Assembly: GCF_030244015.1 (NCBI RefSeq)
Contig: NZ_JASSYX010000002.1
Location: 1 to 64,000, forward strand
Reading direction: 5' to 3'
DNA from: Pedobacter ginsengisoli
GTDB lineage: Bacteria; Bacteroidota; Bacteroidia; Sphingobacteriales; Sphingobacteriaceae
DNA: 64,000 nucleotides
The number at the start of each line of letters is the position of its first letter. Position 1 is the first letter of the stretch. A program made the translations under genes and the position numbers. The notes under the pieces were generated by a model. The model was not told the DNA's origin. It saw only the letters and a program-made list of their open reading frames with translations, and ran no database searches. Positions 35,086-46,161 of this stretch are shown here, piece after piece.

Positions 35086-37557
35086 CTAGTTTGCAATCAC
35101 GGCAGTTTTAACCACCAGGTTTTGCGGATTTTTTACTTTGTCTTGTGTCAGCGCCAAATTGATCACCTCATCCATCTCCGTCACATAATGAAAGTTCAGG
35201 TCTTTAATGTAACTTTCTTTGATCTCCAGAATATCCTTACGGTTTGATTTGCACAATATAATGTCCTTGATATTTGCACGTTTCGCGGCCAGTATCTTTT
35301 CTTTGATCCCGCCTACAGGAAGTACCTTTCCCCTCAGCGTAATTTCGCCTGTCATCGCCAGGTTGGACCTTACTTTCCGTTGGGTAAAAGCAGACGTCAA
35401 CGCTGTAAGCATTGTTATACCTGCAGACGGACCGTCTTTGGGTGTTGCTCCTGCGGGAACGTGCACGTGGACATCCCACTGGTCAAATAGCGCAAAGTCT
35501 ATGTTGAACAGATTTGCATGGGCCCTCAGATAAGCCAAAGCGATAATTGCTGATTCTTTCATCACCTCACCCAGATTACCTGTCAGGGTCAGTTTTCCCT
35601 TGCCAGGGCTTAAACTTGCTTCGATGAACAGAATATCGCCGCCAACAGATGTCCAGGCAAGACCTGTCACTACGCCTGCTACTTCATTGCCTTCGTAGAG
35701 ATCCTTGTCGTATAATGGCGCTCCAAGAATGGTCTCCACATCACCGGCGCTTAGATTTGGCTCATAAGGAACCTCCATCGCTATTTTGGTGGCCACGCCC
35801 CTTACTAAAGAGCCTATCTTTTTTTCAAGCCCCCTTACGCCGGATTCCCTGGTATAGTCTTCTATTACTTTTTCAATCAGGACATTTTTTACTGTGATAT
35901 CTTTTGTTTTGATACCGTGCTGCTCCCTTTGCTTCGGCAGCAGGTATTTTTTTGCAATTTCAATTTTCTCTTCAATTGTATAACCATTGACCTCAATGAT
36001 CTCCATACGGTCGAGCAAGGCGGGTTGAATTGAACTCAGAGAATTGGCAGTAGCTATAAACAGCACATTAGAAAGGTCATAGTCAGTTTCAACATAATGG
36101 TCGTTAAATGCACCGTTCTGTTCAGGATCTAATACCTCAAGGAGCGCAGACGAAGGGTCACCCCTGAAATCTGCCCCCACCTTGTCGATCTCATCCAACA
36201 CAAATACAGGATTGGCAGCACCCGCCTTTTTGATAGACTGAATGATCCGGCCAGGCATAGCCCCGATATAAGTCTTTCGATGCCCCCGGATCTCGGCTTC
36301 ATCACGGATACCACCCAGCGCCATACGGACATACTTGCGGTTCAGCGCTTTCGCTATTGATTTTCCAAGGGAAGTTTTGCCGACACCCGGAGGGCCTACC
36401 AGACAAATGATAGGGGCCTTCATATTGCGCTTTAATTTTAAAACAGCAAGATATTCTATGATTCGTTTCTTGACTTTATCCAGTCCGAAATGGTCTTTGT
36501 CCAGAATCCGCTGTGCACGTTTCAGGTCAAAATTGTCTTTCGTGAAGTCATTCCAGGGCAAATCCAGCAATAATTCAAGATAATTGATCTGAACTGAATA
36601 ATCCGGCGCTGCAGGATTCATTCTGCCCAATTTTTCTAATTCCTTACTGAAATGTTTTTCAACAGGAGCAGCCCATTTTTTCTTCCTGGCACGGACCTGC
36701 AGGGTTTCGTATTCCAGGTCAGAAGAATTACCGCCCAGTTCCTCCTGGATGGTTTTCAATTGCTGGTTCAGAAAGTAATCCCTTTGCTGCTTATCCAAAT
36801 CTGTGCGCACTTTAGACTGTATCTGATTTTTTAGCTCAAGCATTTGCAGTTCAAGCGTAAGCAGTTCCATTACCATTGCAGCACGCTCGCGCAGATTAGT
36901 CATTTCAAGCATTTTTTGCTTGTCAGCCACATCCGCGTTCATGTTGGAAGAAATGAAATTGATCAGGAAAGATGTACTTTCAATATTTTTTAGTGCAATG
37001 CCTGCTTCACTGGGAATATTCGGAGACAATTGTATGATCTGGGAGGACATTTCCTTAATGGAAGCGACCAGTGTTTTGAACTCTTTATCTGCTTTGTGCT
37101 TTGTCTCGTTGAACTTGCTGATAGTCACTTTGATATAAGGCTCAGACTGTACTTCTTCCACCAACCGGAAACGTTGTTTTCCCTGGATGATCACGGTAGT
37201 ATTCCCATCAGGCATTTGCAGCATTTTTATAATGTGTGCTACGGTTCCCACATTGTTTAACTGTTCAAACGTAGGATCTTCGATAGTTACATCACGCTGT
37301 GAAACCACCCCGATTATTCTGTCTCCCTTATAGGCCTCCTTAATCAGCTTTATAGATTTATCTCTGCCGACTGTGATAGGAATCACAACGCCCGGAAAAA
37401 GAACTGTATTTCTCAATGGCAGTATTGGCAGTATTTCGGGCGTTTCTTCATTGTTCATATCATCTTCGTCCTGTTGGGACATTAGTGGAAAGAACTCAGT
37501 ATCTTCATTTATGATAGGAAGTGCATTGCTAAAATCGAATTGATCTTGTTTACTCAT
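35086..37557 (-). CDS. lon: ATP-dependent Lon protease
   Basis: 823 residues, LonA layout: N-terminal substrate domain (about 40-250, [19 protein letters not shown]), coiled linker, AAA+ domain with Walker [11 protein letters not shown] near residue 390 and Walker B FVLDEIDK, and C-terminal peptidase with the catalytic Ser in [11 protein letters not shown] and Lys in [12 protein letters not shown]. Degrades misfolded and regulatory proteins in the cytoplasm. Divergent from a TPR protein gene across 307 bases that include an AACGACA-N11-TGTCGTT inverted repeat just upstream of lon. Confidence 0.97.
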   Translation of the reverse strand: MSKQDQFDFSNALPIINEDTEFFPLMSQQDEDDMNNEETPEILPILPLRNTVLFPGVVIPITVGRDKSIKLIKEAYKGDRIIGVVSQRDVTIEDPTFEQLNNVGTVAHIIKMLQMPDGNTTVIIQGKQRFRLVEEVQSEPYIKVTISKFNETKHKADKEFKTLVASIKEMSSQIIQLSPNIPSEAGIALKNIESTSFLINFISSNMNADVADKQKMLEMTNLRERAAMVMELLTLELQMLELKNQIQSKVRTDLDKQQRDYFLNQQLKTIQEELGGNSSDLEYETLQVRARKKKWAAPVEKHFSKELEKLGRMNPAAPDYSVQINYLELLLDLPWNDFTKDNFDLKRAQRILDKDHFGLDKVKKRIIEYLAVLKLKRNMKAPIICLVGPPGVGKTSLGKSIAKALNRKYVRMALGGIRDEAEIRGHRKTYIGAMPGRIIQSIKKAGAANPVFVLDEIDKVGADFRGDPSSALLEVLDPEQNGAFNDHYVETDYDLSNVLFIATANSLSSIQPALLDRMEIIEVNGYTIEEKIEIAKKYLLPKQREQHGIKTKDITVKNVLIEKVIEDYTRESGVRGLEKKIGSLVRGVATKIAMEVPYEPNLSAGDVETILGAPLYDKDLYEGNEVAGVVTGLAWTSVGGDILFIEASLSPGKGKLTLTGNLGEVMKESAIIALAYLRAHANLFNIDFALFDQWDVHVHVPAGATPKDGPSAGITMLTALTSAFTQRKVRSNLAMTGEITLRGKVLPVGGIKEKILAAKRANIKDIILCKSNRKDILEIKESYIKDLNFHYVTEMDEVINLALTQDKVKNPQNLVVKTAVIAN

Positions 37558-37864
37558 TAATTAGCTCATCTAAGTTAAAACGACAATTTGACAGCATGTC
37601 GTTCATGAAATTAATAATTGTGTTGAATATGCATATTTTCAACTCCTATGCCAAAAGCAGAATATGTCTTTATCTATGTTAAAAAGTCAGGCTGCAAAAA
37701 TAATAATCCGGCAGTTTATCATATTTTCATTCATTCAGCGTTATTTAGCATATTTATTAAGTGGTACGATAGTTGACCTGCAATACCTTTATTAAAATAG
37801 TTTATTACATTTGTTAAGGGATTGAGTAAACTAAATATATTTATTTTTTATTAAATAAAAGTTA
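37558..37864. promoter_or_regulatory. 307-bp divergent promoter region, lon / TPR protein
   Basis: No gene. Inverted repeat AACGACA (37579-37585) - 11 bases - TGTCGTT (37597-37603) lies 22-46 bases before lon and may be an operator. A TACATTTG -7 element at 37806-37813 faces the TPR gene, without a clear -33 element. It is not a CIRCE element. The rest is AT-rich with nothing recognisable. Confidence 0.45.
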
Positions 37865-38488
37865 ATGAACTATTTCAAACAGACGATAATAATATTGTTA
37901 GTTATTTCTGCTAACCGTGCCCTTGCGCAAAACACTTATGATAAGTTGGGCATGCAGGCTTTGGTCAAAGGGGATTTCAAAGGGGCGGTGACCCAACTCG
38001 AAAAGGCAGATACAAAAGATCCTAACAATGCCAATGTGTTAAAAATGCTCGGCTATTCCTATTATCAATGCGGGGATTATGAAAATTCAATTTCAACATA
38101 CAGTAAATTCATTGCTTTAAAACCGTCAGACTATTCAGCTTATTATTACCGCGGAAAGGCAAGATTGAATGTCGCCAATGACCCCAAGGAATCATTAAGC
38201 CAGCTTCGTGAAAATTTTTACCTTTCAGCGATTAAGGATTTTACGAAAGCCATTGAGATTAATGGAGAAGAGGACCCTCAGCTATTGCAGAACAGGGGCC
38301 TGGCATATAAAGATTACGCAATCTATAAATCCTATAAAATTAAAAAGTCGGCCGAGAAAACGGCTTGCATAGCTTTATTTAATAATTCTGTTGCCGATTT
38401 TAACAAGATTCTTTTGGTTCAGCCACTGCGCAAAGATATCATTTCACTTGTAGAGTACGTAAAGGCACAGATCAAGAGCCTGAAGTAA
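37865..38488 (+). CDS. small exported TPR protein
   Basis: 207 residues with a signal peptide (about 1-21, ending NRALAQ). TPR-like helices run from about 25 to 200: YDKLGMQALVKGDFKGAVTQL, VLKMLGYSYYQCGDYENSISTY, SAYYYRGKARLN and AIKDFTKAIEI. Probably a periplasmic or surface-attached protein-binding module. Its stop codon touches the stop codon of the convergent lipoprotein gene. No specific function is recognised. Confidence 0.75.
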   Translation: MNYFKQTIIILLVISANRALAQNTYDKLGMQALVKGDFKGAVTQLEKADTKDPNNANVLKMLGYSYYQCGDYENSISTYSKFIALKPSDYSAYYYRGKARLNVANDPKESLSQLRENFYLSAIKDFTKAIEINGEEDPQLLQNRGLAYKDYAIYKSYKIKKSAEKTACIALFNNSVADFNKILLVQPLRKDIISLVEYVKAQIKSLK

Positions 38489-39022
38489 TTACCTGAACTT
38501 TATGCTGATCTCATAGTTTTTCTTAGCTAGCAATTTTATCTGCTGATTCTTTTTAATCCGGTATAAACTGTCAGGATAATAAGTCAGACTATCCGTTGAG
38601 GTGTAAAGCGCATTGTTGTTTCTAATGAGTACCAGGAATCCGGAAGCAGTATTGTTCCTGTAAAATACACAGAGCTCTTTAACAGGTACTTTCTTGTTAT
38701 CAGATCTGTATATCACTTTGTTTTCAGACCTGGTGACACTGAACATTCCCCTCCAGGATGCTTTGTTAATGTCAGCATTGGAAATAGAGGAAAGTTCTCT
38801 TTTCCAATCCGCTATTTTTAAGGCTCTCGTTTCGTAAACACCATTAATTCCTGCGGTTTTCCTAACTGTCGGACCGGCCTTAGTCAGCCTGTTTGCCTCC
38901 TTTTCAAAGTAGCCTTTAAGGTCAAAGTATGGGGAAGCATTCTTTTGCTGTTCATCAGTTCCAGCATTGCAACCGAGTAAAAACAAAAGAATGCTGCTGG
39001 CTAACAGGGTCTTGTATCTCAT
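38489..39022 (-). CDS. lipoprotein of unknown function
   Basis: 177 residues with a lipobox LLGC (Cys near residue 18) after a short hydrophobic signal. Mature protein has charged and aromatic segments (WKRELSSISNADINKASWRG, VPVKELCVFYRNNT) with no recognised domain. Its start overlaps the gpmI stop by one base (TAATG), so it is translated together with gpmI, though the two need not be related in function. Confidence 0.7.
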   Translation of the reverse strand: MRYKTLLASSILLFLLGCNAGTDEQQKNASPYFDLKGYFEKEANRLTKAGPTVRKTAGINGVYETRALKIADWKRELSSISNADINKASWRGMFSVTRSENKVIYRSDNKKVPVKELCVFYRNNTASGFLVLIRNNNALYTSTDSLTYYPDSLYRIKKNQQIKLLAKKNYEISIKFR

Positions 39023-40542
39023 TAAACTAAGCTGTTTCCAGTCATGATCTCTGGCTTCCGGATATCCATTATTTTTAAGATAGTAGGCGCAATGTCTCCC
39101 AGTTTGCCATCTGCAACGGTCTTATAATCGTTATCAATCAGGATACAAGGCACAAGATTGGTCGTGTGGGCGGTATTTACCGAACCATCTGCGTTTAACA
39201 TATACTCCGAATTACCATGATCGGCAAGAATGATAAAAGAGTAGCCATTCTCAAGCCCTTTCTTTACTACCTCTTCAGCGCAGCGATCCGCAGTTTCGAC
39301 CGCCTTTACTACAGCATCAAATACACCGGTGTGACCAACCATATCGGGATTAGCGAAATTCAGGCAGATAAAATCTGCCCAGCGTGTGTCCATTTCTTTT
39401 AAAATGGCCTCCGTAATGCCGGCCGCGCTCATTTCAGGTTGCAGATCGTAGGTAGCGACTTTAGGAGAGGGGATAAGGATTCTTTTTTCGTTTTTGAACT
39501 CCTGTTCCCTTCCTCCCGAGAAGAAGAAAGTAACATGAGGATATTTTTCAGTCTCTGCAATTCTGATCTGGTTCTTATGATTATTTTCAAGTACCTCACC
39601 AAGTGTCTGTGACAGATCATCTTTGGTAAAGATCACATTTACCCCCTTAAAGCTTTCATCATAGGTGGTCATGGTCACATAGTTCAGATTGAGTTTGTGC
39701 ATGTCAAAGTCAGGGTAATCAGCCTGACTAAGTGCCGAAGTAATCTCTCTTCCCCGGTCTGTCCTGTAATTGAAACAGATCACAACATCATCCGGCTGAA
39801 TAGTGGCCAGCGCAGACCCATCCGGATTGGTAATGACCAGGGGCCTGATGAACTCATCGGTTATCCCATCCTTATAAGATTGAGCGATAGTCGCGATCGG
39901 GTCATTTGTGGGCTGCCCGGTACCTTTGGTCAGCAGATCGTAAGCAAGTTTCACCCTTTCCCACCTATTGTCCCGGTCCATTGCGTAATACCGGCCTATC
40001 AGGCTTGCCAGCTTCACCGCTGATGTTTGCAGATGCTGCTGCAGGTCCCCGATAAATTTAATCCCTGAATTGGGATCTGTATCTCTGCCGTCCAGAAACG
40101 CATGGACAAATACTTTCGTCAGTCCCTGTTCATCTGCTGCGTCACAAAGCGCTTTCAGGTGATTGATGTGTGCATGGACACCCCCGTCAGACACGAGGCC
40201 TATGAAATGAACAGATTTATTGTTGCGCTTCGCATAATTAAAAGCATCCAAAAGAACAGGGTTTTCATGAAGGGTATGGTCACTTATAGCTTTATTTATC
40301 CTTCCAAGTTCCTGATACACCACGCGGCCCGCACCTAAATTCATATGGCCGACTTCAGAGTTCCCCATTTGTCCTGCAGGCAAGCCCACTGCTTCTCCGG
40401 AAGCCTCTAATTTAGAATTCGGATATTTTTGCAGCAGGGAATCAAAAAATGGGGTATTTGCTGCGTATGCCGCATCGGAATTGTCTTTTTTTCCATATCC
40501 CCATCCGTCAAGGATAATTAGTGCTAATTTCTTGTTGTTCAT
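39022..40542 (-). CDS. gpmI: phosphoglycerate mutase, 2,3-bisphosphoglycerate-independent
   Basis: 506 residues from MNNKKLALI at 40542; an upstream ATG at 40572 would add ten residues not shared by the family. Alkaline-phosphatase-fold enzyme with two manganese ions: ALIILDGWGYG at the start, the serine nucleophile in GQMGNSEVGHMNLG, and late metal ligands in NFANPDMVGHTG and ILADHGNSE. Interconverts 3- and 2-phosphoglycerate in glycolysis. Followed by the lipoprotein gene through a one-base overlap. Confidence 0.97.
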   Translation of the reverse strand: MNNKKLALIILDGWGYGKKDNSDAAYAANTPFFDSLLQKYPNSKLEASGEAVGLPAGQMGNSEVGHMNLGAGRVVYQELGRINKAISDHTLHENPVLLDAFNYAKRNNKSVHFIGLVSDGGVHAHINHLKALCDAADEQGLTKVFVHAFLDGRDTDPNSGIKFIGDLQQHLQTSAVKLASLIGRYYAMDRDNRWERVKLAYDLLTKGTGQPTNDPIATIAQSYKDGITDEFIRPLVITNPDGSALATIQPDDVVICFNYRTDRGREITSALSQADYPDFDMHKLNLNYVTMTTYDESFKGVNVIFTKDDLSQTLGEVLENNHKNQIRIAETEKYPHVTFFFSGGREQEFKNEKRILIPSPKVATYDLQPEMSAAGITEAILKEMDTRWADFICLNFANPDMVGHTGVFDAVVKAVETADRCAEEVVKKGLENGYSFIILADHGNSEYMLNADGSVNTAHTTNLVPCILIDNDYKTVADGKLGDIAPTILKIMDIRKPEIMTGNSLV

Positions 40543-40685
40543 TCGCTGTTGCTTTGATTTAAAAACGGTCAAACTGACTGGACAAATATAAGCCTATTGG
40601 CGCTTTTTTTTGAACCATTTTGTTTTTTGTGATCTATTAATGGCATAATTTATGTGCTTGTACAACTGTTAGCTATGTAGAGATT

Positions 40686-41078
40686 ATGAAGCCCTTACTT
40701 TCTTTAATTGTACTTTTCGTCAATATTTCGTCTTCTGTTGCTTTCCAGGGGGATGTTATTGATGGTTTATCGGCACATTTTAAAACCGGGAATTCTAAGG
40801 AAATTGCTGCAAGCTTTTCTCCGTCTGTAGATTTAATTATAATAGATGAAGAAGATGTGTACTCAAAAGCACAAGCCGAACAAATTTTGAGAAGTTTTTT
40901 TTCAAAATATCCTCCGGTAAAATCAGCCGTTATCCACCGCTTAAATACCAATCCTAATTATAGATATGGTGCGCTTTCACTGGCCACAAAAAACGGCACT
41001 TTCAGGGTTTCCATTACCATGAAAAAGACTGGAAGTGCTTTTTTTATAACAGAATTGAGAATTGAGACTGAGAAATAG
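40686..41078 (+). CDS. DUF4783 exported protein
   Basis: 130 residues, signal peptide about 1-20 (ending SSVAFQ). The mature protein has an SnoaL/NTF2-like feel: alternating GLSAHFKTGNSKEIAASF, VYSKAQAEQILRSFFSKYPP and YGALSLATKNGTFRVSITM. This matches the Bacteroidota family DUF4783, whose function is not known. Leads a co-oriented set with nadC, plsY and an M48 protease gene; the 36-base gap to nadC contains a separate -7 element. Confidence 0.8.
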   Translation: MKPLLSLIVLFVNISSSVAFQGDVIDGLSAHFKTGNSKEIAASFSPSVDLIIIDEEDVYSKAQAEQILRSFFSKYPPVKSAVIHRLNTNPNYRYGALSLATKNGTFRVSITMKKTGSAFFITELRIETEK

Positions 41079-41090
41079 TTCTAAAAATGC

Positions 41091-41098
41091 TATTTTTG
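41091..41098 (+). promoter_or_regulatory. nadC -7 element
   Basis: TATTTTTG, exact TAnnTTTG, 16 bases before the TTG start of nadC; no -33 element at the usual spacing. It suggests nadC can be transcribed separately with a very short leader. Confidence 0.4.
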
Positions 41099-41114
41099 GG
41101 TTTAAATTAAAGTT

Positions 41115-41957
41115 TTGGATAAGCAGATTATAGATAATTTTATAAAAAATGCAATCGCCGAAGACCAGGGCGACGGCGATCACACCTCTCTTTCTACCAT
41201 ACCGGCTTCTGCACAGGGTCAAGCTAAACTGATCATCAAAGAACCAGGCATAATAGCCGGAGTTGAGCTTGCGGAACAAATCTTTGCGCATATTGACCCC
41301 TTGTTAAAATTAGAAATATTCATCAGTGACGGGTCTGAAGTTAAATATGGAGATATTGCATTAACAGTTTCCGGGAGCGTCCATGCAATCCTGCTTGCGG
41401 AAAGGCTGGTGCTAAACTGCATGCAGCGTATGAGCGGGATCGCTACCAAAACCAACAGCATCGTCCGGTCATTAGCCCCTTATAAAACCAAATTACTCGA
41501 TACCCGGAAAACTACTCCTGGCCTCAGGTACCTTGAAAAATGGGCAGTCCGTATCGGCGGAGGGGTTAACCACCGAATAGGACTGTACGACATGATCCTG
41601 ATTAAAGACAATCACGTTGATTATGCCGAGGGCATTACCAATGCCATTAAAGCATCAAATCAATACCTTAGAGATAAACATAAAACGCTTCAGATAGAGA
41701 TAGAAGTGAGGAACCTTGCGGAGCTTGATGAGGTGTTGCAATACGGAAATGTAGACCGGATTATGCTCGATAATTTTAATTATGAAGACCTGAAGGAAGC
41801 CGTTAGGCATATCGCAGGCAAATACATCACCGAAGCATCAGGAGGGATTACTGAGGAGAATGTTACAAAATATGCCAAATGCGGAGTAGATTATATTTCA
41901 ATAGGTGCCATTACCCACTCTGTAAAAAGTTTAGATATGAGTTTAAAAGCATTTTAG
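41115..41957 (+). CDS. nadC: nicotinate-nucleotide pyrophosphorylase (carboxylating)
   Basis: 280 residues, quinolinate phosphoribosyltransferase of NAD synthesis. The start is a TTG, chosen because the family N-terminus DKQIIDNFIKNAIAEDQGDGDHTSL begins at once after it and no ATG is in frame nearby. Signature TRKTTPGLRYLEKWAV and RIGGGVNHRIGL bind quinolinate and PRPP; the C-terminal barrel has EASGGITEENV and GVDYISIGAITHS. Three bases before plsY on the same strand. Confidence 0.95.
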   Translation: MDKQIIDNFIKNAIAEDQGDGDHTSLSTIPASAQGQAKLIIKEPGIIAGVELAEQIFAHIDPLLKLEIFISDGSEVKYGDIALTVSGSVHAILLAERLVLNCMQRMSGIATKTNSIVRSLAPYKTKLLDTRKTTPGLRYLEKWAVRIGGGVNHRIGLYDMILIKDNHVDYAEGITNAIKASNQYLRDKHKTLQIEIEVRNLAELDEVLQYGNVDRIMLDNFNYEDLKEAVRHIAGKYITEASGGITEENVTKYAKCGVDYISIGAITHSVKSLDMSLKAF

Positions 41958-41960
41958 GAT

Positions 41961-42608
41961 ATGATCTCCATCTATTCTATATCCGCAGTTATTTTAGCGT
42001 ACCTGTTTGGGTCAATACCTACGGCTGTATGGCTGGGTCAGGCTTTTTATGGGGTAGATGTCAGGGAATACGGCAGTGGTAATGCCGGTGCCACCAATAC
42101 TTTCAGGGTATTGGGCAAGAAGGCAGGCATCGCGGTAATGACTATAGATATTGCGAAAGGATACACCGCTACCAAACTTGCCTATTTTATAGGTCTTTCG
42201 GTTACAGGCCCACAGCACTCCGCACAATTTGTAAACTACGAACTTGCCTTGGGCGTGACAGCTGTTATGGGACATTTATTTCCGATTTTCGCCGGTTTCA
42301 GAGGGGGTAAAGGGGTCGCTACGCTTTTTGGAATGATTTTGGCAGTTAACTTTGAAGCGTCAATGCTTTGCGTTCTGGTTTTCGTGGTGGTATTACTTTT
42401 AACAAAATATGTTTCGTTGAGCTCTATATGCGCAGGCTTTACATTTCCGCTCAGTGTTGTGTTCTTGTTTCAGGTCTCCATAAAATCTGAAGTTTTATAC
42501 GGCATGTGCGTATGTATTTTGATCTTAATTACCCATCAAAAAAACCTGGAACGTCTTTTAAAAGGCAAAGAATCTAAAGTGTATTTATTTAGAAAAAAGG
42601 CAAGTTAA
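41961..42608 (+). CDS. plsY: glycerol-3-phosphate acyltransferase PlsY
   Basis: 215-residue inner-membrane enzyme transferring an acyl group from acyl-phosphate to glycerol-3-phosphate, the first step of phospholipid synthesis. About five to six helices. The three conserved loops are present: GSIPTAVWLG with EYGSGNAGATNTFRVLG, GHLFPIFAGFRGGKGVAT, and a late helical end. The C-terminal THQKNLERLLKGKESKV is the usual basic tail. Closely follows nadC and precedes the M48 protease gene by 13 bases. Confidence 0.96.
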   Translation: MISIYSISAVILAYLFGSIPTAVWLGQAFYGVDVREYGSGNAGATNTFRVLGKKAGIAVMTIDIAKGYTATKLAYFIGLSVTGPQHSAQFVNYELALGVTAVMGHLFPIFAGFRGGKGVATLFGMILAVNFEASMLCVLVFVVVLLLTKYVSLSSICAGFTFPLSVVFLFQVSIKSEVLYGMCVCILILITHQKNLERLLKGKESKVYLFRKKAS

Positions 42609-42621
42609 AAACTACAGTTTT

Positions 42622-43431
42622 ATGAAAAAGATATTGATAATGGGTGTCATGGCTATTGGGTTAGCCTTTTCATCGTGTTCTACTGTGCCATTAACCGGTA
42701 GGAGCAGATTGAACCTTGTTAGTGACGAACAAGTGCTTCCAATGGCTTTTCAGGCCTACGGCGAGTTCCTGGCTGAAAATAAAAGTGTCGTTTTGCCATC
42801 TACAAATGCACAGGCACAACGGGTGAAGAATATAGGTAACAGGCTTATTTCAGCTGTGCAAAATTATATGAACAATAACGGTCATGCTGATTTGATAGCC
42901 AACTACAAATGGGAAGTAAACGTTGTGCAGAGTAAAGAACTGAATGCCTGGTGTATGCCGGGAGGAAAGATCGTGGTATACACAGGGATATTACCGGTTA
43001 CCAAAGACGATGCCGGTCTTGCCACGGTAATGGGTCACGAGATCGCGCATGCCATAGCCGGCCATTCAGCTGAGCGTATGTCGCAGCAGATGGTTGCGCA
43101 GGGCATCGGTGCTGCCGGAGGGGTTGCCCTATCTAAGAATCCCAAAACACAGTCCATCTTCAATACATTATACGGCATAGGTACGCCTTTGGCTATGTTA
43201 AGTTACGGCCGCAATCAGGAATTAGAGGCCGACAGATTAGGGTTGATCTTTATGGCCATGGCGGGGTATAATCCTCAAAATGCAATAAGTTTCTGGCAAA
43301 GAATGTCTGCAGCATCGCAGGGAGGCCAGAAACCACCTGAATTCCTGAGCACCCACCCGAGTGACGATACCCGTATCGGAAGAATACAAAATGCACTACC
43401 TGAAGCTCAGAAGTATTATAAGCCGAGATAA
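42622..43431 (+). CDS. M48-family metallopeptidase lipoprotein
   Basis: 269 residues, LoiP/BepA-like. Lipobox near residue 19 (FSSC) after a hydrophobic signal. Zinc-binding HEIAH in MGHEIAHAIAGHSAERMS (about residues 138-155), with the third ligand Glu in ELEADRLGL. Probably acts on misfolded outer-membrane proteins from a membrane-anchored position in the periplasm. Last gene of the DUF4783-nadC-plsY set; a palindromic element follows. Confidence 0.9.
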   Translation: MKKILIMGVMAIGLAFSSCSTVPLTGRSRLNLVSDEQVLPMAFQAYGEFLAENKSVVLPSTNAQAQRVKNIGNRLISAVQNYMNNNGHADLIANYKWEVNVVQSKELNAWCMPGGKIVVYTGILPVTKDDAGLATVMGHEIAHAIAGHSAERMSQQMVAQGIGAAGGVALSKNPKTQSIFNTLYGIGTPLAMLSYGRNQELEADRLGLIFMAMAGYNPQNAISFWQRMSAASQGGQKPPEFLSTHPSDDTRIGRIQNALPEAQKYYKPR

Positions 43432-43445
43432 GTAAAGTATATAAT

Positions 43446-43477
43446 ACCGTCATTGCGGGGCACGAAGCAATGACGGT
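43446..43477. repeat. REP-like palindrome / possible bidirectional terminator
   Basis: ACCGTCATTGC, loop GGGGCACGAA, GCAATGACGGT: a perfect 11-bp stem. The wording (GTCATTGCG...CACGAAGCAATGAC) resembles the dispersed REP-type palindromes seen in many genomes. It lies between two convergent genes and lacks a T run on either side, so a repeat is more likely than an intrinsic terminator. Confidence 0.6.
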
Positions 43478-43489
43478 TAACCTCCAATT

Positions 43490-44743
43490 CTAATTTTCTA
43501 GCGCTCTGATCATTGCAGATGCTTTAAGCATGCATTCGTCGTATTCTGAGGCAGCATTTGCTGCATAAGTAATCGCTCCGCCAACCTGGAACGATAGATA
43601 ACCGTTGGAGGCATTATACAGAATGCTTCTGATGATGACATTAAAATCGAAATCTCCTTCCGGGCTGATATATCCGAAAGCACCTGAATATGCTCCGCGC
43701 TTGCTGAACTCAAACTGCTCTATCAATTCCATGGCTTTGATCTTTGGAGCGCCAGTCATTGAACCCATTGGGAAAGCATTTCGTATGGCATCGACAAAAT
43801 GAATTTCCGGTTCCAGTTTAGCGCTTATGGTCGAGATCATCTGGTAAACCTGCGGAAAGCCATAGATACCAAACAGTTCTTCTACCTTAACACTGCCTTT
43901 GATGGCACTCCTGGTCAGGTCGTTTCTTACCAGGTCAACGATCATCACATTTTCTGCCTGTTCTTTGGCGTCCTGTTTCAATCCGGCTTTTATCAGTTCA
44001 TCTTCCACAGGATCCAAACCTCTTTTAGCCGTTCCCTTTATCGGCTGGGAAATCAGAAGTCTGTCACGTTTACAAAGGAACCTTTCCGGACTGGCCGATA
44101 GAATATACTGGTCCCTGATCTTGAAAAAGCCGGAGAATGGGGTCGGCGAGATCTCATTTAGCTTTTGCAAAACGAACAAAGGGTCTATTCGCGCGTTTTT
44201 CGCAAAAAACTCCTGGCAGAAATTTACTTCATATATATCTCCGCGGAGGATGTGCTGCTGCAATTCCTCTACAGTTTTTATATAAGTATCTTTAGGTATT
44301 CTACTTTCAATATTTAAAGGGCCACTTTCCCCATATCTGACTTGTTGATTGTATATGGCGTCGAATATCTGCGGTCCTCCAATAATTAGTGTTGCTTCAT
44401 TATCCTTTACAGAAAGCAGGTATTTCGGAACAAAAAAGAAAAGCTCAGGGAAGCCCAGGTTGTCAGCATTATCCGAATGGAGCTGTTCTACTTCGTTTTT
44501 AAGGTCATAACCCATCAAACCAAACATCCAGGTCTTTTTATCGTTAAAAAAGGATTTTAAAGACTCAAATGCATTTCCCGGTGATCTGCGCTCCAGGTCA
44601 TCGTCAATTCCCGCTGCGATCAGAAAGTCAAATCTGCCATATCTGTCAGGATAATTGTTTGAATCAAAGCAGCAGCAGGCATCAAATGTTGCGGCCCAGT
44701 GCAGCGCCTTTTTTTTAAAAGAATTGATGTCCCTGATCTTCAT
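43490..44743 (-). CDS. pabB: aminodeoxychorismate synthase component I
   Basis: 417-residue chorismate-binding enzyme. PIKGTAKRG carries the lysine typical of PabB (TrpE has Ala in PIAGT), favouring p-aminobenzoate synthesis for folate over tryptophan synthesis. Other family motifs: DLVRNDLTR, GSMTGAPK and GAYSGAFGYISPEGDFDFNV near the C-terminus. The N-terminal domain is shorter than in E. coli PabB. No amidotransferase (pabA) or lyase (pabC) gene lies beside it. A TAAATTTG -7 element lies 11 bases upstream. With folC in the same window it serves folate supply. Confidence 0.85.
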   Translation of the reverse strand: MKIRDINSFKKKALHWAATFDACCCFDSNNYPDRYGRFDFLIAAGIDDDLERRSPGNAFESLKSFFNDKKTWMFGLMGYDLKNEVEQLHSDNADNLGFPELFFFVPKYLLSVKDNEATLIIGGPQIFDAIYNQQVRYGESGPLNIESRIPKDTYIKTVEELQQHILRGDIYEVNFCQEFFAKNARIDPLFVLQKLNEISPTPFSGFFKIRDQYILSASPERFLCKRDRLLISQPIKGTAKRGLDPVEDELIKAGLKQDAKEQAENVMIVDLVRNDLTRSAIKGSVKVEELFGIYGFPQVYQMISTISAKLEPEIHFVDAIRNAFPMGSMTGAPKIKAMELIEQFEFSKRGAYSGAFGYISPEGDFDFNVIIRSILYNASNGYLSFQVGGAITYAANAASEYDECMLKASAMIRALEN

Positions 44744-44753
44744 TTTGAGTTCG

Positions 44754-44761
44754 CAAATTTA
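44754..44761 (-). promoter_or_regulatory. pabB -7 element
   Basis: TAAATTTG on the minus strand, exact TAnnTTTG, 11 bases before the pabB start. No TTTG -33 element; the purA terminator lies just upstream. Confidence 0.4.
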
Positions 44762-44783
44762 AAGAATATGGGCCGGAATAATA

Positions 44784-44812
44784 TAAATAAAAAGACGGCC
44801 AACGGCCGTCTT
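44784..44812 (-). terminator. intrinsic terminator after purA
   Basis: AAGACGGCC (44792-44800), 3-base loop, GGCCGTCTT (44804-44812); on the minus strand followed by TTTTTATTTAT. Perfect 9-bp GC-rich stem 34 bases past the purA stop. Confidence 0.9.
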
Positions 44813-44846
44813 CAATTACCTGGTAAATATCCGGATTAGTCCGTTT

Positions 44847-46127
<1,281 letters not shown>

Positions 46128-46161
46128 TTAAATTTAAGAATAGAAATATTATAATTGGTTT

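Noticed and set aside
37558..37864. CIRCE heat-shock element upstream of lon
   Set aside because: The TTAGCACTC/GAGTGCTAA sequence is absent; the repeat found there has a different sequence and spacing.
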